Assembly (NCBI GenBank): GCA_015680905.1 | Contig: CM027380.1 | Location: forward strand, 107,494,501-107,558,500 | Direction: 5' to 3' | DNA length: 64,000 nt | Source of the DNA: Coptis chinensis | Taxonomy: Eukaryota > Streptophyta > Magnoliopsida > Ranunculales > Ranunculaceae | In this document: positions 34,672 through 50,269 of the stretch, piece by piece | Layout of the letters: each line of letters begins with the position of its first letter | Position numbering within the stretch: position 1 is the first letter of the stretch | Program-made: the position numbers and the translations under genes | Notes under the pieces: generated by a model | The model's input: only the letters and a program-made list of their open reading frames with translations | Database searches by the model: none | Told to the model about the DNA's origin: nothing

Positions 34672-34917
34672 ATGGCTAAATCTTGCAAAGGGTTGGCAAT
34701 GGAACTGGTAAAGTGTCTTAGTGAATCCGACTGTGTTAAGGTAACACCTCTTTTGTTTCTATAACCAAACAGCTTATTCAGTTGATAAAAATTTGGTATG
34801 TTATTGTAGGTTGAAAACAAATCATATAGGGAGTGTGCAGGTGAAAAGACGCCATCCATATCCACTGAGTGTGTCGGGTTAAGGGAAACTTATTTCAATT
34901 GCAAAAAAAGAGGCCAG
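34672..34917 (+). pseudogene. COA5/PET191 cytochrome c oxidase assembly factor fragment
   Basis: Exon 1 (34672-34740) encodes MAKSCKGLAMELVKCLSESD followed by CVK. Exon 2 (34810-34917) encodes VENKSYRECAGEKTP and then ECVGLRETYFNCKKRGQ. The spaced cysteines are those of the twin-CX9C-type COA5/PET191 family, an intermembrane-space protein needed for complex IV assembly. Start codon, donor (AAG/GTAACA) and acceptor (TGTAG/G) are all intact. The short last exon encoding the basic C terminus was not found, so the copy is incomplete. It lies 540 bp inside the Helitron 5' end and brings its own 5' leader. Confidence 0.88.
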
Positions 34918-34970
34918 GTATGTTTCCTTTTTCCCATTCTTTTGAGATTTCGGTCGATGGCCAATTCCCA

Positions 34971-35462
34971 TTTTCTTCATTTGTTTCTCATTTACACATA
35001 TTTACAATGAAGAGACAAAAAAACAATGATGTGGCTCATGTATAAGTTTTACGGCCGTATGTTTGCCACTACAGACAGTTGAAGTAGGCAAAGAGTGACT
35101 TTGAGAACTCTTGCTTTAAGGATGTCACTGAAAATGTTGACTATGAGTGCTTTGTGATTGTATTCATTTGTAATTAGAGGCAGGAGTTTCGAATTTGACA
35201 AAGTACATTGTGTGTTTTCTTCATTTGTTTCTCATTTACACATATTTACAATGAAGAGACAAAAAAACAATGATGTGGCTCATGTATAAGTTTTACGGCC
35301 GTATGTTTGCCACTACAGACAGTTGAAGTAGGCAAAGAGTGACTTTGAGAACTCTTGCTTTAAGGATGTCACTGAAAATGTTGACTATGAGTGCTTTGTG
35401 ATTGTATTCATTTGTAATTAGAGGCAGGAGTTTCGAATTTGACAAAGTACATTGTGTGTTTT
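34971..35462. repeat. 244-bp tandem duplication
   Basis: The unit at 34971-35214 is repeated at 35215-35458 with no difference that I could see by eye. The second copy continues a few bases with TTTTC. Confidence 0.92.
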
Positions 35463-35545
35463 CATCTATAATCATAAACTAGATATTTAAGAGTTTGTTC
35501 GTGGTCGTTGGCCAACCATTTTTACTTCTAGGACTACGTTGGTCA

Positions 35546-35784
35546 CTAATAATAGAGTCCTGTGTTATAGAGGGATGATCGTTTAGTGTGAGCAAGTGGC
35601 TCAAATTTTATAGTAACAACAGATTTGAGAGGATGAGAACTGGATACAGAAGGGGATTTGATACTTGAGTTTCCACTTAACCTGGATTCTGGGCCGTCGT
35701 TGGTTTTATCCAGTAAACTGCTGCCATCCGTTTCATTCATCTTAAACACAATGCCAGAGGTTTGAGGATCTTCATGTTTAGGAT
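35546..35784 (-). other. Possible captured exon, unidentified
   Basis: A minus-strand open segment begins right after a good acceptor (CCTTACAG) and reads DPKHEDPQTSGIVFK, then a Ser-rich tail. Composition and the splice site suggest an exon of an unrecognised host gene. It is opposite in orientation to the other captured pieces. Confidence 0.3.
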
Positions 35785-37497
35785 CTGTAAGGTTAAAAAG
35801 AAAGATTATTGTGATGTTATTGATACAAATCATAACATATTTATAAATGCTACATGGTTTGATAAGTTTTCTGCTCTTATCATATGGTGATCATGTGGTA
35901 TATATAAGCTAAGGTGGAGATTGTTGTTAGAGAAGGTGATCAAGATGGTTGAACTATTGCGTCTACAATTAGCGAGGTTAGCGCATCTGATTTGGTTCTA
36001 GGTCTCCATGATCAAAGTTTTTTACATAGGTAAGTCAATTTGGATTTTGTCAATTGTATATACAAATGTGTTATGAGTTTCATTTTTGAGTTTGTTAAAT
36101 GAATCATCACTAATTAGGACGTTTTAATGTTTGATTTAGAATGTTCCCCTTTTTTATCCACGATTACAATTTCTATTGATTCGTGACCAAAGCCTTTTAA
36201 TGCTTCGAGCTGAGCATTATTGGTTCTTATTGAATGTGATGTGAAACCTGTATATAGGAAGGAGAAGGGTATCGAAGTCAAGTCAATCGATATTACTAAG
36301 AGGATGTGCACAACTGCACATGCATGTCACTAATGGTTAGACCCATTAATTTAGGATCTTCGCACCGGTTTTTCAAAAGTAGCCGGTGCACACGTGGTAT
36401 TTTAAGAAAATTCTGCTCAAGGATCATTATATGAGCAATTATTATAGACACTACCCTGTCCCATGGTATATGTTTGGGCTGGAGGATTGAGATTTGATTT
36501 GGACTCAAGTTTCTTTTCCGTGACACAACAATCGATTTTATTGATAGATTTCTAAATGGATTTATAGATAATTATCTAAAATAACTCTGTTTTACAATTG
36601 TTTTTAGATAAGACAACGCTCTTTAATACCAAAAGGAATGATATACAATGTAGGAGGCCTCAGCAAGTGAAGCTGGACTGGGTCTTGGCGCGCGTTAGTG
36701 GAAGCAGTATGTTGGTCTCTGTCTCTGAGAAACACTTTTGGCATGTAGAAAACATTGTGTCAGAGTATTAATGATTAGGCCAATGAAATTACTCAGTGAT
36801 CGTCTCAAGCTCATTATAGTTGCAATTTGCATTGGACTTTCACGATTAGTCTGCTACTCTGAATTTGAAATTCGCTGGTACAGCTGATAGCCTGATACAT
36901 TGCCACTGATATATATAGCACGATGTTACCTACATGGGTACCTACATAACTACAAATAGCACACACACTTAACATACACGATACACTTAACACACTTACC
37001 ATATATTCCACAGAATTACATAATTGGGTACTTTTGTTTGCCTGATTGGACTCCACATGGGCATGCGGCATAACATACAGATACTACCTGTGGAATGTAG
37101 TAGTGGTCAGTCTTTCCATCTTGGACTTAAACAGCTGTATATCAGTTTCACCACTGTAAAGTATCGGGAGGATGTTCTGAAGGACATACCTATTGACTGC
37201 AGGGTTTTAGAGAAACTTTAAATATCTAAGGGAAATATTGATTCTTTCGTTATGTTAATATTTTTCTTCCTGATGTCGCAATTTATTGTAATCAAGGTGG
37301 TTTTATAAATGACATTAGTTCGAAAGTAGTAATCAGGAGGATATGTCTGAATTACTGTGCTCATCTAACTATTGCATACTGATTTCTATGGGGGTATGAG
37401 TGTATGACCCACTCCCCCACCACAATACGAGTGGGAGAGGGGGGGAAAGATTAAGAGTTTCTTCATTTAATAATTTCAAATATCTGACAGTAATAAA
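35785..37497. other. Helitron interior, nothing identified
   Basis: A few exon-like stretches with donor sites (for example before GTAAGTCAATTTGG near 36030) but no protein I recognise. Confidence 0.35.
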
Positions 37498-39328
37498 ATG
37501 ATTCTGACAGGAAAAATTTATGAACTGGAGCAGGCTACTTCACCAAAAGGAGAGCATTTGGGTGGTGTCAGTGCGATCTGTGCAAGGGGGAACAGAATGA
37601 ACAAAATGTTACATATTCCAAAAGGAAACTATTCCTATATGTCTAGAAACTATTTTAGCCCTGTTGTGCATCGCATCTTTCTCTCATGTCAGAGCAGTAT
37701 GAAGCGAAATGCTGAATTGGAGCAGCCTCTCTCTACCTACACAAGATTCTGCAAAAAGTTTCACAGCGGTGGTCTTAAACGAAGAATTCAAGGAAGATGC
37801 GAATGCTTTCTTTCTTCAGGTACATTTAGTGCCACTTGGGCAGCCAAGAAGGATGGATAAACTTGGCATATATGGTACACAATGGCAGCAGATTGAGTAC
37901 CTTAAGGCAACTAAAACACGGACCAACTATAAAGCAGAGCCATATGACATAGAAGGACCGAATTTGGACTCAATGGAATTTTCAGAAGTCCCAGATGTGG
38001 GAAAACTTCATCTTGGCAGGAGAAATTCCCAAAACGTTGGGTGATTGTACTACTATGTTTTTCAGCATTTCTCCTCTGCAATATGGATCGTGTAAGCTAT
38101 ACCCTGGAGTCCTTACCTTCGTCTGTAGTTACCATTGACTGTTGAACCTACAAATTGTGCGTACTCTGCATTGTGTATAATATAAACTATCCATGGCAGG
38201 TGAATATGAGCATTGCCATACTTCCGATGTCTGCAGAGTACAACTGGAATCCTGCAACTGTTGGTCTAATTCAGTCATCCTTTTTCTGGGGCTATCTACT
38301 CACACAGGTCTGGCTTGGTATATGACCTGAAACTATACATGAACAGATATGGGATTAAATTTTGCTAATCCATTTGCAGTTGCGATTTTGTAGTTCAAAA
38401 ATGCAATGAACTACAGTTGGTTGAGTTTTGTAGACCTGCTGAAACTTATGTGGGATATCCTAATCTACGTAATTGGCCACTGGAACTTTTTTCAATTTCT
38501 TACATGTGGAAGACAATATTATGTAATACTCACACAAAACAACTGCAATTTATTTAAGAATTCTGAGAGTTAACTAATGTACGGAAAAGAAAGTGGAATT
38601 CAAGAAACCAATAAACTGAAATAATTCTCAAAAGCATTTCTAAGTAGCAGAATCAGCAACGTAATTTTTGTAGTACCTTGGTTTCGTATCTCTTCTTAAA
38701 ATCGAAGATGACTCACTGGAGGAGTGGAGGACAAAAAGCAGAAGGTTATAGATGTACCTTTGATAAAAGTACAATGGGGTAGCAATTCTTGACTGTTTCA
38801 CCAGCATATAGGCTTTTATATACCTATACCAGTCACATGATCACCATAGAAGTACTTATGCTCATACTTTTAGTTCTATATACACGAGGCTTAAGTCATA
38901 GGCTGCACATTGTATTATATGAACTGTTTGTGACTGAAATATACATGTATTTGTATTCTCATGGATCCACCTAGATACCGTTGCATTTTTTCTGATTGGT
39001 ACAATCTTTATAACTTTGAGAAACTTGCACAAATTACAGAGTACTTCATTGTATGTCTATATATACATGTGTGTATCAAACACATAAGAAATGGAAGTAA
39101 TAATGGTTTAATTCCCTGCATAATTTTGATAGATCATATGTGCCAAGCTTATAAGAAATTAAGTGATGGATTAAGCCTTCGTACTTCTGTTTATTTATCT
39201 TCCTATTTTTATATAGATCGCTGGACGTACTGGAATGGTTAAGAACTTTATTTTAGGCGCTCTTCATACTTCGTTAACATGTCTTCCTGTTTTTCAAATA
39301 GATCGCTGGAGGTATATGGGCAGACAAG
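37498..39328 (+). pseudogene. PHT4/ANTR plastid anion transporter fragment
   Basis: Best exons: one ending 38091 encodes FPKRWVIVLLCFSAFLLCNM followed by DR; 38200-38307 encodes [20 protein letters not shown] and then [16 protein letters not shown]; 39302-39328 encodes IAGGIWADK. These are consecutive segments of the first membrane helices of chloroplast sodium-dependent phosphate/anion transporters of the major facilitator superfamily. The exon at 38200 has intact acceptor and donor. Part of the last exon start is duplicated at 39217 with changes. Earlier material at 37498-37860 may be the transit-peptide exon with frameshifts. Later transmembrane exons are missing. Confidence 0.85.
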
Positions 39329-39416
39329 ATTTAGATCTAATTTTATTTTATTTTTATAATTTAATCTTTTTTTTTTTCTGCTGATTTATAAATAATCGAT
39401 TGTTGGTTTGCGAGAT

Positions 39417-40113
39417 ATGGCGGGATTAGCACCGAAGGATCTCGATTCGATGGTAGTCGGTATGATTCAAGATGAATGATTTGTATGTTTTAATTGGATT
39501 TATATATTTGAGCTTTTATTATTGGATGTGGAATATGATATTGTATTTTTGGGTTTTGATTGGATGTGTGTAGACTCATCCGACGGGTTTTGATGCAATG
39601 AATTTGCAAGAGAACCTTCTCGGGGAATTTATGCTTATGGTAAGTATCGATTCGCCTTTCGAGTTTTCATAAGCATGTGAGATATTTTCTTTGGGAGTTT
39701 GAGAAATATTGAATAATATTTTTTTAGCCGGGTCTTGGTTGAATTTACAAGGAAAATCGAGTTTGTTGGTTTTTTTTTGAATGATTATTTGGCGGTATGT
39801 GTTGCATAAAATTTTGCTCTCATCATTGTTGCATTATTATCCGTTGTAAATAGGTGTTTTGCATATTATAATCGCATCATGAGTAGCTCTTGGTTCTCCT
39901 AGAAATAAGAATTCCATGTGATTTACTTTTCTTTTTGTTTTGTAGGTTTTGAGAAGCCCTCGCTATTCAAAGAAAAAGGGGAATGTACCCTTCGCAAGGG
40001 GCTTGATGTGATCCAACAAGCACAACGGAACAGAAAGATCGCTACTCCCTCCTACACGATAGCATCAAGATGTTTGTATCTTGGATGAGGCCGATGAAAT
40101 TCTCTCCAAAGGT
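39417..40113 (+). pseudogene. eIF4A DEAD-box helicase fragment
   Basis: Starts ATGGCGGGATTAGCACC at 39417 (MAGLAP, as in plant eIF4A), decayed in the rest of that exon. Exon 39574-39639 reads FDAMNLQENLL and then, after a one-base loss, IYAYG. The next exon, from 39946, continues FEKPS, then KGLDVIQQAQ, and jumps to IKMFVLDEADE followed by FKDQ. The Q-motif region and DEAD box are recognisable. The ATP-binding loop and most of domain 1 between them are deleted. eIF4A unwinds mRNA 5' leaders in cap-dependent initiation; this copy cannot. Confidence 0.87.
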
Positions 40114-40907
40114 TTTAAGGATCAGTCATTCCTTTTATCCCTTGGACTCTTTGTGTATGTTATCATTAATTATAATTTTGTCACGTCTTTCAAAAAATTA
40201 TAGGGTTTACATTTGGCACATATAATAATCAGCCTGTCATTGAGAGGGAACATGAATATGATCATTTAGATGAACTGTATGTATGATCATTTAGGCAAAA
40301 TCGTGTATGTGCACCTCAATTAGTAAATTAAAAATGACATTTGGAATAGGAAAAAAAAAAAGAATACAGTTTTATCAAAAAATTAGCACAATAAGGATTT
40401 AAGCTTACGTGGCCACCATGAAAAATGCCAACGTCTCTTTCTTTAATTTCTCCTCATATATATCATCATTAGCTGCATAATCATCCTAATGAAAAAATAC
40501 ACATAATTAAAGCATGACACGCCAAACTTTTAATAGATTTGACATCCCATAGAGATAGACAAAATACATGTAAGACATACCGGTCAACTACTTTGACAAG
40601 CTGTTTTTCGTACCTAGCCTTAATCTCTTACGCCAATCTTTGTCACAAAAAGTGATTCAACAACATATACATAGTATTATTACAACATATACATAGTATT
40701 ATTCTTATTTTTTATAAACAAACTTGGAAGTGATTAGTAATAGAGAATGAAGATGGTTGTGAACTTAAATCAAATATATCATTCTACTAACAATCATAAC
40801 CTATACTAACATTCGCCATTGCCACCTCCATATTTTTGAAGAAAATAATAGTTCAAACAAAAATTTCAATTTGAGTCCACTATACAATATACTACATCTT
40901 TCTGCAG

Positions 40908-41306
40908 CCTGATAGACCAGATGAAATTGATAGAGTAGAAGCCGCTGGTGGAAGAGTCATAAATTGGAATGGCTATAGAGTACTTGGAGTGCTTGCTACT
41001 TCTCGATCCATAGGTATGTCCAATGATTTATCCTTTAAGAAATGGAATTAGTCTTACTTCCTGCTGTTTATGCTATCTTCTGAACGTAATTAAGATCTAA
41101 ATATGATGAATGTAGGCGATCAATACTTTAAACCGTATGTGATTTTTGTACCGAAGGTCAGCATAACAAAGCGAACGGAGAAAGACGAGTTTGTCATATT
41201 AGCAAGGGACGGTTTATATGATGTTATGTCAAATGAGATGGCTTGCCAGGTTGTAAGGCATTGTCGAAATGGTCAAATTGGGAGAACATTTGCAAATTCC
41301 ACCAAG
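40908..41306 (+). pseudogene. Clade A/PP2C-type protein phosphatase fragment, two exons
   Basis: Exon 40908-41013 encodes [20 protein letters not shown] and then [15 protein letters not shown]. Exon 41116-41306 encodes DQYFKPYVIFVPKVSITKRT, EKDEFVILARDGLYDVMSNE and MACQVVRHC. These match adjacent exons of plant PP2C phosphatases (the consensus reads SRAIGD and LASDGLWDV). The metal-binding region shows ARDGLYDV in place of ASDGLWDV, so selection seems relaxed. The splice sites are intact (ATAG/GTATG donor, TGTAG/GC acceptor). The N-terminal catalytic half is absent. This is the last gene fragment before the Helitron 3' end. Confidence 0.9.
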
Positions 41307-41826
41307 GTTGTAGTTTTATAATTTTCTTCTACTTGAGTTTTGAAGTTTCAATTTTGAAAAACAAATTGTACAATGATACTTTCCATATGTATTTATGTTT
41401 CCATTTTCGGCTTCAAAAGGGTACCAACTCGAACTACTCCCGTGGAGTAATCTTATGGTCCAACTCAAGCAAAGCATGTAAGCGTTTAGAAGAGATTCAC
41501 CTTATTAGCGATCTGACACAATTACATCCCAAAAAATGCAAATAACGATTGAATGTCCTCGACTACTAGGTGAGCGATAATTTTCATTCTTTCTTTTTAA
41601 GAAGCTTTCATGCTTTGGTAGGACTCAAAGTATAAGAGTTCACAAATAATTCACGTTGTTTGTTTGTTTTAGAAAAAGGACGAATATTACAAATAAGGTT
41701 CACTCACAACTGCTGTGGTGATGGAGGTTTTCACCGGACCCGCAAGTAAACCAAGGCCGATTGCCTAAGTAAAAACTGAATGTGGATCTTTAGTTTTGGT
41801 TATGTTGCAAATTGGCATTTTAAAGT

Positions 41827-41903
41827 TGATCTTTAGCTCCATAGAAGAGCACTTGAATGTGAAATACATCCCAAGAGGCGGTGGTTCAAATCCACCAAGA
41901 TCC
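41827..41903 (+). tRNA. tRNA-like sequence, probably decayed
   Basis: GATCTT at 41828 can pair with AAGATC at 41897-41902. A D-arm-like AGCTC...GAGC and a TTCAAAT loop with a perfect GGTGG/CCACC stem are present. The anticodon arm is about 7 nt longer than normal (CTTG...CAAG around 16 nt). It lies inside the Helitron. A non-functional tRNA or tRNA-derived piece is more likely than a working gene. Confidence 0.3.
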
Positions 41904-44759
41904 CTGTACTATTGTCCATAATTTGAGTAGTATATTAAGTAAGATTCGTCATTGGTTTTTAACAGATATTATGTAGTTATTATTCTTTTAGATTGTTGAA
42001 ATGTGAGGTTCGACTAATTTATTTTTTTTATATTTTTTTCAGAAAATTTCAGATTTTCCTTTTTTTTTTTTTTTAAGCTATAAAGGTTCCCTAATGATCT
42101 ATCATTCCATCTCACTGTTTTTCTTCCCGTTTTTTACATCCCCATGTCGCCAAAATGGACTAAGCCAGTTAAGTATAGTTGACTCTAATAATTTTATAAA
42201 AATTAAGCCTAAAATACAGGTAAACCCAAACGTTTAAAGCATACAATAAAACAATCCCGGCCATGCCGGGTGAAATGCTAGTATATATATAGAGAGAGAG
42301 AGAGAGAGAGTTCTACACCAAATAAAACAAATATTGAGAGATAGACAACGAGATTATAGAGAAAAACCATATAGAAAACAAAAAAAATAATATATGTAAG
42401 ATTGAATTGTTGGCGTATATATATACTTGATTATTTGTCATGGGGTGATGAAGAACTTTAATTAGTTATGGAGGTGTGCTATTTTTTGTTTGAGAAGGCG
42501 AGGGAACTGAAGGAGTTTAAGTGTTTAACACTATTTTAACGTGATTTTATGGTTTCCAATTTGCCAATGTAAAAACGTTTATCCAACAGTTAAAAATAAA
42601 TGAAAAACAATAGTGGGTTTTGGTTTTAATTTTTTCCTTTATTTCAATGGCTGGATTATATTGTGGGGGGCCTTGGGCTACGGGACCCTAAGCGGAGGCC
42701 TACTTTGCTATATGGTTGAGCCGGCCCTGACTGTACGTAAGATTAATTTTCATGACCAGAGGTAAGAGCAGTATCCCAGACTTCAAACTTGGTAAGAGCT
42801 GTATCCCAGCTGATCTATATCCAATGTATATACAGAAGAGATTCCATTAATGGGAAAATTGAGGTACAAATAGTCAATGTATATAGCTTTAAGCGCAAAA
42901 GTTCCACTTGATAACAAAAAATACAAGTTTGAGATGAAGTATTTAGTGCATGTTAATGAAACTTGATCAGCATTCATTTTTGTTTACAAATGTCAAAAAT
43001 GCAAAATATAGAAAAAAATTAGTGTATATTGCTGCTACGGTGTAAAACCAATTCATAAATGGTTGCGAACTGCATTCCATAGCAGTGGTAATTCTGTTCT
43101 TCCCCCGATTCCTGGTTAACCTCCGACTCAACGGCCTCAGCAACTTCCTTGTCGGCCTCAGGCCCTCAGCAACTTCAACTTCCTGGTCAAAGTTTGAAAG
43201 TTATACATGGAAAGGGTATGACGAGGATTAATACAAAGAACCATTGAAATGTATGATCCGATATATAATCTCAAGATTGCAGTCCACGATTCCATTGCCG
43301 TTTAGAGAGTCTCCATTTGACTTTTCAAGATTTGATGGAACGCCGAAATAATGCGTTCATTGCCCTAATGGTAATTCTGGTTGGAATTGTGATTAAGTTC
43401 GCTTTGTATCATTGAGCCCCGACCGGGAAGGCCGAGGCCGACCGGAAGAAGTTGAAGTTGCTGAGTTGAGAAGGGTTAAGGGAACATACAAAGTACGTAT
43501 ATTGGGAGCACCTCTGCTAGCGTAGCAGTCTTGTTTGTAAGTTGTAACTCCTCAAAGATTAGGTTCTCTCTTCTATTTTTTTTTTTTTTTTAGTTTCTCT
43601 GTTTCTTTTAAACTAACCTTAAACCCTTGGTTTTTTTTTTTAAATAGAAAATACCGAAATAGAAAACTTCCAGGAGACCGAATATAACCGTACTGTTTGA
43701 ATTGGTTTTGTTTTTTTGTTGGCTGGGCTGCTTAAATCAGTTGGGTCAATTGGTTTTGGGTCAATCTAATATTTGGGCTTTTATTTCTTTAGGTCAATCT
43801 AATGTTTGGATACGGGCTTTATTAGATAGTGGGTGGAGAATTAGGGGCCTTATTTTTTTTGTCAACAAGGGGGGGCCAGTCGCCTGCTTTGGTTGCCCCC
43901 CCAGAGCCGGCCCTAAAGAATGGCCAACTATAGTAAAATTAGGAACCATTTTGTAGAAAATAGAGTGGAGTAAAACGACACTAAAAAACTTCCAGATGCC
44001 AAATAATGCCAACAGGAAACAAAAATACTTCTTCATCAGCTTCACTTGCAGTTACATGTATAATTCTACATAAACCAAGATCACACCATGCCAAACATAT
44101 AACAAATTTAGAGATGTCCGCGGCTGACTCCCTGCAGCAGTCATAGGCAGATTTCCACCATTCTTGAAAGTTTTTCTTTCCTTCTCTTCATTTACTGTGA
44201 TTGTTCTTGGAGACATCAACTTCCTTCGCTGTAATGAAGCTTTGCATATTCCAACCACAAATGTTCATCATAACCATTTCCCCTGAAACGAAGAAACTTT
44301 TTGCCCATTCCTGATTCCTCAAGCCTACATTAGGCATTAACAATATAAACAAACAAGCCAAACACAGATTCCACAAAGCTTAAAGCAATAACATAGAATG
44401 ATAAGGGGGTGTTTTTTGAAATTTCCCATATCAAAATTTCACTACAAAGTCGACAATGAACACTTACCAATGAAGTTTCGTTCCATGCCTCCTTTTTGTT
44501 TTAAAAATGAAACAACTGACCGGTGAGAGGAAGTGAGGAACCATAAACTGATGGAAGGGAAACCCCAATTTCAAAACGGATATTGTATGCCAAATTGCTA
44601 AACCTCATACAATATTTCTTTCTTTCTAGTTTTACAAAAGGGAAGGCACAAGCAAATGAACAAATGAAAACCAGGCCCACACTAGGAACGAGGATGGAAG
44701 ACCATAGACTACAGATCTATTTTGGTTTAAAGCATCAGAGGCCCAACCGCCCAAGTGGT

Positions 44760-44895
44760 GAATTACTGAAATGAAATAAGCTCATACTGCTGAACTAGTG
44801 AACTTTGAGAAAAGTAACTGAAGCTTCATATGAATTCAAAACCAGGTTAGCGCAAGTCGCAACACAATATAGAATTCAACTGAGGAATCCTCAAG
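44760..44895. repeat. Third locus of mTERF-neighbourhood repeat
   Basis: Matches 8931-9065 with scattered differences (TACTGAAATGAAATAAGCTC and onward). Confidence 0.8.
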
Positions 44896-45109
44896 TGAGA
44901 ACGATAAATTTTAGGGAAAAATAACTCAGGAACCCACTATTTCAAAATTAGGAGTCCTCAAGGACAAAATAAGTTGGCGCGGCCCTTTTACTTTTTTTAA
45001 ATGCCAGTTATGCCATTCCGTTCAAATAATCCTCAAGTACAAATGGCCTAGATTTAAAATAAATATTTTCCGATTTTACTTTTTCTGTCATTTTACTATA
45101 AATAATGAG

Positions 45110-45330
45110 TGTTCATATATTCTGTTGGTGTATGGACAATGATTGTTCATATCCAAATAGGTGAATGTACCTTATACAATATATTGATGTATAAACATTC
45201 AATGATCATATCCAAGGACTATGAACATTGAATGTCCATATCCAATCAATATTCATACCCAAAGACTATGAACATTGAATGTTTATACCCAAAGGACTAT
45301 GAACATTTAATGTTCATACTAAATATATCG
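45110..45330. repeat. Degenerate minisatellite with palindromic units
   Basis: Units built around GACTATGAACATTGAATGT recur at about 45217, 45263 and 45295, with more decayed copies upstream. Each contains a GAACATT-AATGTTC-like palindrome. Confidence 0.75.
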
Positions 45331-45669
45331 TCGCTTCCTCCTCTGGGGTGTTTAATTATTTCGCATTATGATATATTTGACATTTCATCTACCCGATCCG
45401 TCTTTTATTTCGCCAAGGGTATACTTGACCTTTCATCTACCTGGTCCTTGTGAGTTACGAAAAAAAAGGTGTCCTCAAGAATTACTTTTTCGGCAGTTTT
45501 GTCCTTGAGAGCCACTTTCTGTTAAAAAAATAGACAAGCCTTTCCTACATAATTACAATTAGAATTCAAAAAAATCATGTTAACTATTGAACTCGAGGGA
45601 TGGGTTTCAAGACTTTAAGACTTTAGAAGAAAAAAAACCAATGCACAACCTGGTTTGCATACTTTACAC

Positions 45670-45870
45670 ATGTATTGTGGTAGTAGTGTTTGCATGTGGT
45701 GTACACATATATAGTAGTGTTTGCATATGTGTTATGCACATATATAGTAGCGTATAGTAGTGTTTACATGTGTGTTATACACATGCATAATGGTATGTGC
45801 ATGTTGGTATACACATGCAACTCATATCATACATGCATAATGGTGTTTGCATGTATATAAGAGAAAATCA
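45670..45870. repeat. Degenerate minisatellite, TAGTGTTTGCATGTG units
   Basis: Repeated TAGTAGTGTTTGCATGTGTG followed by a matching ACACAT half, giving small palindromes such as CATGTGTGTTATACACATG. Confidence 0.75.
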
Positions 45871-46020
45871 TAATTGGTATTAATAAAAAGTAACTTGATG
45901 GCATCGGCCTGAAAATGACATTATTAATGATAGAGGCTGATATCAATCCATTTTTGTCTTAAAACCGTAATTATTGGTCCACTAGGCCTAAAACCAAAAT
46001 TATTGGTAAATCTATGTGTT

Positions 46021-46187
46021 TGGGCCTAAAATTATGATTACAGTCGGCCTTAAAAGTTGGAAGCCCAGCCCATGGTTAGTCACTTTAGGGTTTTGGGAGA
46101 CTACTATATAAAAAAATGTAATAAGCATTCTAGGGTTTTAGGGCTGCATCTTTTCTGTCTCTCTTGCTGAAACCCTCAACAAGAGAA
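46021..46187 (+). promoter_or_regulatory. RPL38 promoter and 5' leader
   Basis: Contains site II-like motifs (TGGGCC at 46021 and a GCCCAGCCCA pair at 46063-46072), a TATA box (CTATATAAAA near 46104) and telo-box-like TAGGGTTTTA at 46131-46140. A pyrimidine-rich start region (TCTTTTCTGTCTCTCTTG, 46149-46166) and AAACCCT just before the ATG complete it. Site II plus telo-box is the known combination for plant ribosomal protein genes. Confidence 0.8.
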
Positions 46188-49578
<3,391 letters not shown>

Positions 49579-50269
49579 AGGAGTGGAAGGAGATGGATGC
49601 CGTGATGGGATTGTTATGGTGCACCTGTGTTCACTTTGTTGAATTGTTAATGAGTTATGACTTAAGTTTTGATTTTGAATTCTAGACAGCAGAGATCGGA
49701 ATGGAAAATACCGTTGGGATAATTTCTTTAATTTCTCAGATATATGGATATTATGTTGATTGGTTATGAGAAGGCTCCCTTCCCCGTAGCTGTATTATAT
49801 TCCAATGATGCTATATGAAGGCCAATGTGGGGGGGAATGCCAATGTAGTTAATAACTGTGGTATGATTCTTCATTTTTATCATATTACCCCGTAAATGAT
49901 ATCACTCCGTAAAAGGTGGGTTTAGTTAAACGGGAAAAGTTGGTCTTATGGCCATCTCAATATAAGCAAGCCTGTAACCTATTTTGGATTACAGCTAGTA
50001 TAAATTCCAATATTGTATTTTGTTTTGGTAACTAATATATATATCCTATATCTTCCGGGCATACCATATCCTTCCTCAAATTATGATTCCTCAAATTATG
50101 AAGCTATATTATGGTGATTCTGAACATCTTATATTTAGGCCAATTTTTGAAGATATTGTTCATCCAATTATATTATCAATGTCCATCACGTGCTTATCTA
50201 TTTATTCACTTGAGAAATATGATGAATTTGTAATTATAGTTGCTAGAAATGACATAAAAAAATTAATTC

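Larger units (their letters stand above)
34131..42281 (+). mobile_element. Large Helitron carrying fragments of at least four host genes
   Basis: The 5' end TCTAAAACCATTATTGCACA follows an A at the end of an AT run. The 3' end has the hairpin CCCGGC-CAT-GCCGGG (42256-42270), then TGAAATG and CTAG (42278-42281), followed by T and the continuation of the AT run. Both ends align with other Helitron ends in the window. Inside, in element orientation, are exons of COA5, a PHT4/ANTR transporter, eIF4A and a PP2C, with recognisable splice sites. No Rep/helicase is seen, so the element is non-autonomous. The repeat array on both sides supports these ends. One caveat is that two nested Helitrons could give the same picture. 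Confidence 0.82.
33205..42729. mobile_element. hAT-like TIR pair enclosing tandem repeats and the large Helitron
   Basis: The left end CAGGGGCGGCTCAA (33205) and right end TTGAGCCGGCCCTG (42716-42729) are near-perfect inverted repeats. Without the Helitron at 34131-42281 they would enclose about 1.4 kb. Target duplications do not match (AAGAATGG versus ACTGTACG), so whether both ends belong to a single insertion is uncertain. Confidence 0.5.
42730..46020. other. Intergenic, repeats only
   Basis: No gene recognised. A GGGGCC-rich relic related to the CAGGGGCGGCTCAA element lies near 43830-43920. Positions 44760-44895 match 8931-9065. Two short-period repeat tracts follow and are listed separately. 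Confidence 0.5.

Noticed and set aside
33205-42729. A single hAT insertion with target duplication
   Set aside because: The TIRs match but the adjacent 8-bp sequences do not, so a single intact insertion cannot be claimed.
45110-45870. A CRISPR-like array
   Set aside because: Units are degenerate, overlapping and lack unique spacers. They are plant minisatellites.
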